From the NCBI GenBank assembly GCA_020055645.1, contig CM034549.1, positions 25,317,930 to 25,381,929 of the forward strand: a stretch of DNA of 64,000 nt, in the 5' to 3' direction. The notes beneath the pieces were generated by a model, which was not told the origin of the DNA, made no database searches, and saw only the letters and a program-made list of their open reading frames with translations. Numbering within the stretch: the first letter of the stretch is position 1; each line of letters begins with the position of its first letter. Below are positions 47,020-58,388 of the stretch, in pieces. Position numbers and translations under genes: made by a program. The stretch comes from Tomocerus qinae. Lineage: Eukaryota; Arthropoda; Collembola; Entomobryomorpha; Tomoceridae.

Positions 47020-48170
47020 TTTTCTAAAATCCAAGTAATAATATTTTTAAACTTAGTTTTATGAAATGTGAGATGTACTTCAAATTGAATATTACGAAAT
47101 GCCCACTGCAGTGTAATAAATTTAGCCCTTTTATATATATTGATATTTCGGATTTCTGAATCCAAAGTTCAATTACATATTACTATTATTGCTAATTAGG
47201 TATCAATATTATAAACAAGATAAGATATACCAATGAACTAGTGTCATGAGACAACGGGAGTATACAAGGGATAAATTCAAATGCCATGGGCTTACATAAA
47301 ATATCAACAATTCAGATAAAACTGCATTACGTCATTGTTACGTAAAACAGCTCAAATCTCTACAAACTCTCTACAAATTTATAGTATGATAGAAGGGAAA
47401 TAATATTTCCCCAATATCATTGGAACGAACATTAAAGTATATAGTTCGATTGTTGACAGCCATTTATAGGGTGGCATTATTCCTGGTTGTAAACTATAAT
47501 ATGTACATGGTCTATATAGACTATACAACATAATAACTTGATAATATATTTAATTTTGTGTAATGCTAATGCTTCTTATTAGATCCTCAGTAATTAATTT
47601 GCTATCTCATTGCAAGCACCAATTTAAATCAGCATGCAAATGCCTTGATCTTGGATAAAAAGTTATTGAAACATGACCCGTGCACAATAAATTCAAAAGA
47701 TAAGGATAAAAGTAAGTCAAGCGCAAGGCCTACCATTTATCTCAAATTGTGAAATTTAAATAAAATTGAAATGCAAGCTTAAATATTTACGTATAGTATG
47801 GCAAACCTTAGTTGTAAGGTCAGTTGCAATAAAGGCATTTCTTCTATATTATTGATACAGGAAATACTCATTACTGAACTAGTAAACAAGGTAAATGATA
47901 TGTACAGTAAAGTGCATTGTGCATAGGGCATCGCGTATTAATATTGTGCTAAACTGACGTTAATTTATATTACACACCTACCAGATTTACAATAAATTTA
48001 AATACATGTATGACCTATATGTATTTAGTTAACCCTTGTAACATTGTAATCATCAAGTGGAAGTTTGTTGCAGTTTATTTCAATTGAGGTGGTAGTATTT
48101 ATTTATATAAGGTGAACGAAGACACTAAGACTAAAAGACGACAGCTTTAAATGATACGTATATCTTAAGT
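47020..48170. other. Duplicated spacer upstream of the collapsed C copy
   Basis: Aligns with 41191-42436. It holds another copy of the CAAG(T/C)GCAAGGCCTA motif at about 47716. No gene. Confidence 0.6.
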
Positions 48171-50811
48171 TTAATTATTTCTGTCTTCCATCATCAATTC
48201 ATGGGGCAAGGGCAATAAAACTGGCGCACCAGGAAAGCACGATAATGTAGGCTTTGGCTTTCCAGGGACGAAACCAACTCTAAAACGTTGGAAAATAGCT
48301 GTGGAAAATAAAAAGAGTTCATCCCGAGCTAGGCCCTCGCCTGGGCATACCCTTTTTCCAATGCTGAATGGGAGAAAAGATTCATGACGAATCACAGATT
48401 TTCCATCTTCACTGACAAATCGTTCCGGGTGGAAGTTTTCTGGGTCTCCCCAGACCTTTGGATCGTGATGAACGCCATATTGGTTAGCAACCACAATTGT
48501 ATCTTTCGGAATTGAGTAGCCTTGGAACTTTGTATCCTCCATAGCCAAATGAAAAACCCCAAGGGGGACAATTGTAGCGTAGCGGAGTACTTCAATGATA
48601 ACAGCCTCTGTATATGGCATACTAGAATAACACAATTAAAATGAAACATTGGATACAGAAAAGCGAAATTACTACCAGTGTTCGGTGACCTGCCGGCTGG
48701 TTAGTTAAAATGGCTGGCTAAAATGGCAGGCCGGCTGGTTGAAATTCTTTGTTAGCCAGTGGCTAAAATGGCCAAAAAATAGTCAAATGGGGCTGTATGA
48801 ACTGAGAAAATCATCCTTGATTTCGTGTGAAATTTAAAAAAAACCATGATTTTTGGCCACTAGCCATTTCAGCCACTTTAGCCGGCTGGCTGGTCAATTT
48901 CATTTTTAGCCGGCTAAAATGGAACACTGATTACTACAAATATTTATAAGTCAATGTTTGATAATTTTATGATGTTTAATGGCTGCTAACCTTGGCCTGT
49001 CGGTTAAAGAAGGAGCTCTGCTGCCACCAACTACATCGTTGATTTCTTTGTTTAACTTTTCTTGAACATCTGGATGATGACTAAGAAGTAGACACATCCA
49101 TGTCAAAGTAGTACTAGTGGTTTCCGCCCCGGCAAGGAAGAAATCATACATAGTCATGATCAAATTGGCATCTGCACGCATTCCAAAAATATAAATCGCG
49201 ATCAAAAGTTTACGCATATGATTTACCTAAATTTTATTTGCATAAATACATATCTGCAGACAGAAAAAAATTTCGGACTGCATTTTTACCATACCTCCTA
49301 TGCTTTTGTAAAAACTTGATTTTTGGTCGCTTGTCTTGCTCATTTCTTCTAGATAGCAATCGATAAAATCTCTTTTGATACCCTCCTGATAAGTCTCTTT
49401 ATGAGATATTACGTAATTTTTCATCATATCATAAACTGGTGATAAATTTTCAATATATGCGTTACATCCCGACCACCTCGGAAAATATTTGGAATACCAT
49501 GGGAAAAAGACAAGACTTCCTTGTGTTTTTGCACTTGTGATGTTTCTAAAAATATCTTATGGAAATTAACTAAATGGCTAATATTGTATTGATATTGCAT
49601 GTCAGCAGGTTTAAATTAACAAATGGTGGCTGCAGAATAGAATTTAATAAACTTACTTTGCAATATTACTGATAATTAAATTCAGTTTTGGGTCATCTGG
49701 CTGCAATCTTTCACCAGCGACGATAGTCCATATTGCGTTGACTGCAGCTATATTAAATCGTAAATGGGTTCGGACGGGTTTCCCTGCACATTTTGCCAAC
49801 TCGTCTATTAATTCGTTGACTTCCTCACGGACTAAACTTTCCATTGACTTTTTTCCGAAGCCAAAATCTCGAAGATTTTTTATGGCGAAACGCCTCTGTT
49901 CTTGCCATGTTTCTCCCTTCGAGAAAATTATTCCTAATTGCAGGAATACACATTAGAGTGCTATCAATTACATCATCAATTGGGAAGGATTTTTTCAAAT
50001 GAAATTTTCAAATGAGAATTTATACCTCTATAAATTCCCGTTTCAGGTTCTGCCATGTGAGGTGCAAGGGCTCTACCGCTAAATTCAGGCATGCTGAAAG
50101 CTTCTTTGATGTGTTTACTGTCACTTAATACGATCGCTCTGTAGATTATATAGCTTAAATGTACATTTATACCAATATGTATGCATACCACATGCAAACG
50201 GTTTATTACTAAACGATTTTAGATGAACACTTCAAAGATTTGTTGGTGAAATAATGTAAAAGCGGACAAGGCCTTTAAAACATAAAATTCTCTTCCCACA
50301 GGATCAGATTTAGTAAAAATAATTACGTATTAAATTTAATACTACATACAATAATTTTCACTATGGTGTTTTATGATTATGAGTCTCAAGCTTTTATATA
50401 ATATATCAAGTCACACTCGAGTCAGGTCAAGTCAGGAAGAATAGGAAGGAAGGAGTACAGGCAAAATTGAATTTATACATTTATTTACCTATAACTTCCT
50501 AATGTCACGCTGAAAATGTCTCCATATTCCTTTCTCAATTCAATGAATTTGTGGTGTAGTTCAATTCCAAGTTGGTGAATGTTTCCTATAATTGGAAGAC
50601 CAGGTGGTCCTAACGATGAACGTAACAGAAAGTGAAACTAGGGTATACATTATATTCTCAAATGGATAAAATATAGTTTTTACAGTTTTTAGTTAATGAA
50701 ATTAAATAACAATAGCCAACCTGGGGGAAAATCTTTCAATTTCCTTTTAGAAGAAAAAAGGAGAACTGCTAATGAAGCAAAAAGGACACAAAATACAGCA
50801 GATATAATCAT
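48171..50811 (-). CDS. Cytochrome P450, clan 2 (copy F)
   Basis: ATG at 50811 (MIISAVFCVLFASL..., SSKRKLKDFPPGPPGLP hinge) through seven exons to the stop at 48171, about 490 residues. Landmarks: WQEQRR (WxxxR), AGAETTS, EVLR (ExxR), NFHPERF (His where relatives have Arg) and FSIGKRVCPGE. It belongs to a second subfamily with copy G, well separated from A, B, C and E. The C-terminus is longer (PHELMMEDRNN). A 254-base hAT-type MITE sits in the last intron. No break in the coding exons is seen. Confidence 0.92.
48668..48937. mobile_element. hAT-type MITE with perfect 8-bp target duplication
   Basis: The element 48676-48929 starts CAGTGTTCGGTGACC and ends GGCTAAAATGGAACACTG, so the outermost inverted repeat is CAGTGTTC/GAACACTG. 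It is flanked by ATTACTAC on both sides (48668-48675 and 48930-48937). The interior is rich in GCCGGCT and TAAAATGG units in both directions. The same intron of copy G (about 52790) shows the uninterrupted site, GAAATTACTACTACAAAT. CAGTG ends with 8-bp duplications are typical of the hAT superfamily. Confidence 0.9.
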
Positions 50812-52301
50812 TGCAATGGCAGTAGCTTTGGTTTATTTTAAAACAGAATATCTTATTAGATGTTAGAGGCAGAAAAATGAGAACTTCCTTTTATCAAGTA
50901 ATGAAACCTTTTTTCAGTTTGTTAGGACTATTTATAAGGTACGAAGTACTGACTATTTAATTCTAATGAAATAATTTTCTGTTAAACAGATTGATTCTTA
51001 TTTAAAAAATTCTCTTGAATCATAATCACTACAACATTTTTATGAGTATTATCTCTCTACCACTATTCACTATCCTAATGCATGTAATATCCGACTAACC
51101 AGTGTATATCCTAATATTTTGAAAATAGTCTACCATCAAAATGCATTGAATGTCCCCATGTAAAATACATTGTTCGATAAAGCTTACTGGATAGAAAGAG
51201 CATGGAAAAGATAATTTATTATCAGTTACTAAGTTTTTCATCACTTTCTACTGCGTACGAGACATATGCACATGCACTACTATATTGTGTCAGTGTCTAA
51301 AATGCATCATTTTAAGTGCATTAAATCTCGAGTGTACAAAAACAAATATTATTTAGTTCGGCGACAATACATTATTTAAACAGTGACTTCATCATTACAA
51401 AGTAATGTATAACTTCTCTTCTAAGTTAGTATCACACGCTGTGTTTTCATGGTTTTAAACTGACTCCAGCCTAAGGTCCCACAATTTAGGAATATTCAAG
51501 GTCACCTTATACAATAACAAAATTACTGCTTGGCCTGACTACCAATGAAAACCCTTGTGTTTGGATAATGTATAGAAATTGTTTATGCATTGGTACTGGT
51601 GGTAAAATAAAAATGGTGTAGGGAATGTGAAATGAAAGGCCAAAGTAAAGTAATCACTTAATAGGGGATAATCATTCATTAACTACAGATAACTTCTACC
51701 ATGACCACACAGGCTGTATGCATTTTCCTGGTCTACCTAATTACAGATTACTACGGTACGTACCTAAATACTTCAAATAAAGAGCTAATGTTGACAATGA
51801 GAGATAGACACATTATGTATGTAGTAGAGCAAAATTTGGAATGAATGACAAAAAATATTTCTCAATTTTAGCCAACTCTACTATCTGTATTGAAATGCTA
51901 CTATTTGTAGATTTTAGATTACGTGTACCATATTATTATGTAAAGTAATTAAAGTTGCGCCCCGTATGATACCCCTGATGAGGAGTCATGTCCATGTAGG
52001 AGTCTTTCCATGGAGCCCTTAGAGAATCCCTTTCTATCTCCGGCTCCTTTAAATTAATCAAGTATAGTTTTAGTAATGTAACTTTTTCAATGCTAAATAC
52101 TATATAATAAAATCAGAGGCAGGGAAAGATGTTCTTATCTTTGTAAATATTTATTTGTATTTACACATACAGTTATTATTACTGATATTTCCAAATTAAA
52201 ATCTGTTACAGTTTCCAATTACTTAAAATTAAAGTCATAATATTATAGAATATTACAGTAGTACCCGTATATATTGTATCTATGCTTAAGCCCCATTATC
52301 T
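50812..52301. other. Spacer between P450 copies F and G; no gene
   Basis: AT-rich, with no supported gene, RNA or repeat family. It contains the upstream region of copy F and the 3' end of copy G. Confidence 0.5.
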
Positions 52302-54359
52302 TTAATCATTAAATCTGTCTTCCATCATTAACTCATGAGGTAAGGGGATCATAGCAGGTGCCCCGGGAAAGGACGTTAATGGAGGTTTTGGTTTTCCAGG
52401 GATGAAACCAACTTTAAAACGTTGGAAAATAGCTGTGGAAAATAAAAAGAGTTCATCCCGAGCTAAGCCCTCGCCTGGGCATACCCTTTTTCCAATACTA
52501 AACGGGAGAAAAGATTCATGACGAATGACAGATTTTCCATCTTCACTGACAAATCGTTCCGGTCGGAAGTTTTGTGGGTCTCCCCAGACCTTTGGATCAT
52601 GAAGAACGCCATATTGGTTAGCAACCACAATTGTATCTTTTGGAATTAAATAGCCCTGGAACTTTGTATCCTCCATAGCCAAATGAAAAACTCCAAGGGG
52701 TGCAATTGTAGCGTAGCGGAGTACTTCAATGATAACAGCCTCTGTATATGGCATACTGGAATAACACAATTAAAATGAAACATTGGATACTCGAAAGTGA
52801 AATTACTACTACAAATATTTATAAGCCAATGTTTGGTAATTTTGTGATGTTTAATGGCTGCTAACCTTGGCCTGTCGGTTAGAGAAGGAGCTCTGCTGTC
52901 TCCAACTACATCGTTGATTTCTTTGTTTAACTTTTCTTGAACATCTGGATGATGACTAAGAAGTAGACACATCCATGTCAAAGTAGTACTAGTGGTTTCC
53001 GCCCCGGCAAGGAAGAAATCGTACATAGTCATGATCAAATTGGAATCTGCATTCCAAAATAGTTATTAGAAGAGCAATTTACGCTTACACTATTTTTGAA
53101 ATTATATTTGCATGTAAGTACGAACCTCCAGTATTTTTGTAAAAGCTTGATTTTGGATCGTTTGTTGTACCCATTTCTTCTAAATAGCAATCGATTAAAT
53201 CTCTTTTAATTCCATCCTGATAAGTTTCCTTGTGAGCCCTCACGTACTCTTTCATCATGTCATAAATTCCTGATATGTTTTTAATGTACGTATTACATCC
53301 AGACCATTCCGGAAAAGTTTTGGAGTACCATGGGAAAAACACGAGACTTCCTAATGTACGGGCATTTGTGACATTTCTATAAATGGACAGGATATTTAGT
53401 TATCATTTGCTGTAAACCATTCATGTTTAAATTCTCCATTATTCTTTGACTTTGACCAAATCAAAAATTTGTATTAGTCATTACTCTGTCAGATGTGCGA
53501 TAAGTAACTTCAGTTTCGGGTCATCGTGCTGGAACCTTTCACCTGCGACTATAGTCCATAGGGCGTTAACTACGGCTATATTAAATTTCATATGAGTTCG
53601 GATTGGCTGTCCTTTAAATTTTGCCAAATCCCCAATTAATTCATTGACCTCATCCCGAACTAAAACTTCCATGGACTTTTTGCCAAAACCAAAATCTCGG
53701 AGATTCTTAAGTGCGAAACGCCTTTGCTCTTGCCATATTTCACCTTTTGTGAATATGATTCCTAAATACAAAATACATACATATAGATTACATATTCATT
53801 TTTGTCATTGACAGGAAAATTTTGTAAATTGTAGATCTAATTACCTCTATGGAGTCCCGTTTCAGGTTCGGTCATATGAGGTGCAAGGGCTCTACCGCTA
53901 AATGCAGGTGAGCTGAAGGCTTCTTTAATATGTTTGGCATCACTTAATACAATTGCTCTACAAATATAACCATCAACATATTCTTACTATAAAGTTTTGC
54001 TTTTCTTTTCCTATTTCCTTAGACTAAATTAATTAGTATTACTTGCCTATAGCTTCCTAATGTAACACTGAAAATATCCCCATATTGTTTTCTCAATTCA
54101 ATAAACTTATGATGAAGCTCAACTCCAAGTTGGTGAAAGTTTCCAATAATTGGAAGTCCTGGGGGTCCTGTTAAAAATATTTAAAAGTAGACAAAAGGAT
54201 TTTCGCATGAAAAAACATTATTTCAGAAAATAATGAGAGAAACATAAGAAATGATAATAATAACGAACCCGGGGGGAAATCTTTCAATTTCTTTTTCGAA
54301 GAAAGCAGAAATAAAACCAGCGTAGCAAGACAAATACAAAATACGGCAGTTAGGAACAT
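52302..54359 (-). CDS. Cytochrome P450, clan 2 (copy G)
   Basis: ATG at 54359 (MFLTAVFCICLATLVLFLLS..., KKKLKDFPPGPPGLP hinge) through seven exons to the stop at 52302, about 490 residues. Landmarks: WQEQRR, AGAETTS, EVLR, NFRPERF and FSIGKRVCPGE. It is the sister of copy F; most exon sequence after helix I is nearly identical, while exons 1-5 differ more, which could mean gene conversion over the 3' half. It is the last P450 of the cluster and its upstream region faces the dehydrogenase gene on the other strand. No break is seen. Confidence 0.92.
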
Positions 54360-56230
54360 TTTATTGGTTAAAAGACACCTTACAAATGAAAGAGTTTTTG
54401 GTTTACTAATGTATTTAACTAAGAGCTTGTTTTGTTTACTCTTAACTAACAAAGTTGTATTATTGTCACAAAGAATTCCTATTATATCTATAGCCTTGCC
54501 TTAGCTCATGCTTATTGTTTTTCTGCATATCATTGTCAATCCTTTATTGAATGCATTGGATTGTATACGGTAGTAGGAAATAGTTTTCTATCAGTTATCT
54601 TTTTTGTAATAATATCAGAGAACGCAGCATAAGCACATTATATTTATATACATATGTAGGATCTATGAATGTATCTATTCTATATATGCATATCGTTGAA
54701 AAAATTGGACAATGTGGTGAGGTGTATTAATTATATGATTATTTTTATGATTACAAAAAATAAGCACTTCTGTCTGTATATCTTATCTATTTGTAATACT
54801 AAATACATTAATGCTTGCGTCCGTTTTATATGGTGGGCAGCAAGTGTACACCTCTTGAATGCAAGTGTAAATTGCTTTTCGCTTGAACTTGAAATCCGAC
54901 AAGAGGCTCAAAGACTTTAACCGAAGTTCACAATTCATTAAAATTCAAGGTTACTTTTTTCAGATATTTTATTCTTCTGGAGAATCTGCTATGTCACTGC
55001 ATTGGTTTTATAATGTATTTTTTTGTTTCCAGAATCTTACTTTTAAGTTGTTTGCAAAGATGCGTCTAAAAAGTAATGGAGGGATATGCTCCTGCATTAG
55101 GCCTATAGGGTCTAGCTAGTGTCCACGGAAATTAGTTTTAAATGGAGAGACAATTCAATCATTTTATATACTTTATAATCAAAATAATAACCGATGTATT
55201 TCCAATTTCTATACCCAAGATGTTCTTTAACAATGCAGAAAATAATGGAAAACATTGCATGCAAGTATTAAAAGTATTTAAACAAAACATTAGAGTTCAT
55301 TGTCTTGACCTTGAATTTACAAGCTGATATCTTCTAGTGAGCAGTTGCATATGCTGATAAAAAATATTGAGACAATTTTTCACGCATGTAACTTTTATTT
55401 ATATATTCACTAACCTTAATTAAAATACTAACATAATATTTTATTCACTAACATTTGTATCACTCTACAAATTCTTCTATTTATTACATTGAAATATGAG
55501 AATAATTATTTACTAGAAGTTCAGATTTGTAAGTGAGAATGAAAATAATCATTAAATTCTATGTAGCAGCATCAGATTGGGTTCCATTCTCCAATTGACA
55601 GTGAAATAGAATGCGAACTTTGAGCATCGTGTGAGTCATAGCTTTAGGTATTCAGATTTATTGGTTGTGCATGTAAATACACTGCATCCATGCAGTGTCT
55701 CATTTCGCATCTTTATGTCGAAATTTCTCTGACGTGTGCTGATAAACATTGACTACTGCATGTCAACACTGTAGAGGATGTAGATTGTTTTTCATTCAGT
55801 ATTTGTTTAATGGTCAGTCAATGTAATAATGCTGATGAGTTGTTTTTGTTCCAAACCCTCCTGATTGACTCAAGAGTTTTGCTTTGGTTTGAATGTAAAT
55901 AGTTTGTGGTAGAGATAGGAGTACTTGTAAGCAACAAGCTACAACATCATCCTAACAATTGCAAATCATTATCACATCTGTGTCCTTCAAAAGTTTACCT
56001 TTGTGCTTTCGCTCGTTTGTGTTGAGTCAATTTGAGTGGTGTGGTGTGTCTAAGCTTGGACTTTCCAGTATTTTTATTTTGAATTGCTTTATTTGTCGAA
56101 ACCAAGACCTAACACACAGTTGATTCTACACACCTTACGTCGTGTAGTTGATGTAAACAAATTACATAACTTACGTTTACGTAGCGTAACAATAGATTGG
56201 GAACTCTCTCGTGAAATTCTTGCGTTAAAC
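54360..56230. other. Divergent intergenic region; no gene recognised
   Basis: Lies between P450 copy G (minus) and the dehydrogenase (plus). The open frames present are short and not protein-like. It should carry both promoters. Confidence 0.5.
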
Positions 56231-57710
56231 ATGGCTATGTCACCTGTGGCAATGTCAATAGATTATTTGAAGGACAAAAGCACAAGAAGGGGTGATTTGA
56301 ATGAGATTCTTGCGGAAGAAAATCTCGAAGGGAAGATCATCATTGTAACTGGGTGTAATACGGGCATTGGCAAACAAGTGGTTATACGTTTGGCGAAGAA
56401 AGGTGCTATAATTATCATGGCTTGTAGGGATCTTAAGAAAGCTGAAGATGCAGCAGAAGATATTAAAAAGATTGTAGAAAATTCTCAATTGGTCCGTCTT
56501 TTTATGACTGTTTAAATTTAAAATATTTCTAACACAAAGTAAGGCATAATTGACCATGCCATTTCCCAAAGAGTGAAGTATACAAGCTATACAATTATAT
56601 TAAATGCTCCATCAATTACATATATTAATGATGCTTGCTTATAGTATGCTTATTTACAATCTCTAATTTTATACATTATTACCACAATTTGTGCTGTTGG
56701 ATTTTGTTTGATAGGACCTAATGAAATTAGATCTTGCGGACTTATCATCAGTGCGGCAGTTTGTAGAAGAATTCAAGACAAAGTATACCCATCTGAATAT
56801 TTTGGTTAACAATGCTGGATTCATGGATGTAAATTCTGTCATCAAGACTACGAAAGATGGTTTTGAGAATCACATGGGAATTAATCATCTCGGACCCTTT
56901 TTACTTACAACTCTCCTGATTGATCACTTAAAGAAAGGAACTCCGAGTAGGTAAACTGGTAAACATATACCCAAGAAAATGCTTTGAATTGAGATGTATA
57001 TTTTTCATTTCATTGTATTTAACATATAGTAACATTATTAATGATAAGGTTTAATTACAGAATCGTTTCTGTCGCATCTACCAATATGGTAATAAGCAAA
57101 TTGGATTTCGAAGACCTTATGATGGAAAAAAGTCCGAAGTTTGGAGACGGTGGAAAGGAGCCTTATAATAATTCAAAGTTTGCAAATGCCTTATGTATGA
57201 CAGAATTAGGTAAGAAGCTGAGAGCCCAAGCGATTGACATCAATGTCTACAATATTTGTCCCGGGCTCGTTAAAACAGATGTCTTTAGGAATGATGATAG
57301 CTGGTTGAGGAAGAAAATTACTAATGCAAAGTTATGCGTACTGGGATTAACCCCAGAGGAGGTTAATACTTTAAACAATTATTTTATTTTACATTTCGAA
57401 GATTTTACAAATGAATACTACATTGTTAATCTGCTGTTAGAGTAGCGTGTAGTGTAGAATGTACATCCTAGATTGATAAATTGTCGTACAATATTTTTAT
57501 AATGAGCTGAAATATCTGCCATTTCAGGGTGCTGAGACGATTCTTTATTGCACTATTTCAAGCAAAGTAGCAGAAGACACTTCAAAAATGTACCGCTTTT
57601 GTAAGGAGTGGGAGCATGGCACTAAAGCATTACACAACGAAGATTTGTCAAAGAAAATGTGGGATGTTACTCATCAATTACTGAATATCAAAGAAAGTGA
57701 AAAATTCTAA
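56231..57710 (+). CDS. Short-chain dehydrogenase/reductase, retinol dehydrogenase type
   Basis: Four exons, 56231-56491, 56715-56950, 57061-57361 and 57528-57710, sum to 981 bases and 326 residues. It is a classical SDR: NAD(P)-binding TGCNTGIGK at about residues 40-48, the acidic/basic ACRDL segment that favours NADP, NNAG in LNILVNNAGF, catalytic Ser in RIVSVAS and the YNNSK (YxxxK) active site, followed by NICPGLVKTDV. The final exon gives a region typical of RDH11-14-like enzymes (GAETILYCTIS). It should reduce or oxidise retinoid, steroid or other carbonyl/alcohol substrates; the exact one is open. The open frame continues upstream for nearly 50 codons with no ATG, so 56231 was taken as start, with a second ATG two codons later. 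Confidence 0.93.
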
Positions 57711-58096
57711 GCGCAAGTAAACAAACAGCTGCGTACATAAATAATGCCTATAATGAGGTCACAAATAATGCACAATATACAGGTAACTTTTTTAAACCGA
57801 GCGTGACTAATTAATAATAGATAATTGGTAAAGTTAATTGTTTCTTACAGTTATTGTGGTGCTAGAATAAGTAGTTATTTTTACTAGTTATTAATCTATC
57901 GATATGAGCGTTTAGTATTCCCCACTATTATCTAAGTACCAAGTACCTTCCTAATAATTATTATTACTAACGAATTAAATACTCTAGGTGCATCTTTGAC
58001 TGTTCTTTACATACACACTACTCTACGTGATACGAGACAACGTGAAATTTTCACTCGAAGAAAAGAAATCTACATGTTTCATCAGCTTAAGTATAA
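57711..58096. other. Between convergent genes; nothing further recognised
   Basis: 3' regions of the dehydrogenase (plus) and of the first selenoprotein gene (minus). No gene was seen. Confidence 0.5.
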
Positions 58097-58146
58097 TCCT
58101 TTTCCCAAGCATGATTATGTAATCATGTTTCCCAGAGAAAAATCAT
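58097..58146 (-). promoter_or_regulatory. SECIS-like element, type II, for the first PRXL2B-like gene
   Basis: On the minus strand about 245 bases after the stop codon: ATGA, then TTTTTCTCTGGG (12 nt), then unpaired AAA, then the perfect palindrome CATGATTACATAATCATG, then CTTGGGAAAAG and GATT. The 12-nt strand pairs with CTTGGGAAAAG using several G-U pairs, placing ATGA opposite GA, as in the SECIS kink-turn core. An AAA bulge followed by an extra small helix is the type-II form. Confidence 0.8.
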
Positions 58147-58388
58147 TGAAGAGATTAACATGAAAATTTTCTATTCAACTCGCTTTAATTTTTGTATGAG
58201 TTATGGCACAAGGGTGAATTGCCAATACTGCATTTTCCAGATTTATTCTAAAGTTATGATAATACGATAATAGTGTGGCTGTGCAGTACTTATTTAATAA
58301 ATAAAAATAATACGATTTTTCAACCTGCATTTAAATAACAAAATCGTCTTAGAGCATTTTTAAAATATATTATTAATATGCTAATTAA

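Noticed and set aside
54669-55327. Open frames between the last P450 and the dehydrogenase
   Set aside because: Short, overlapping, low-complexity hydrophobic composition typical of AT-rich spacer.
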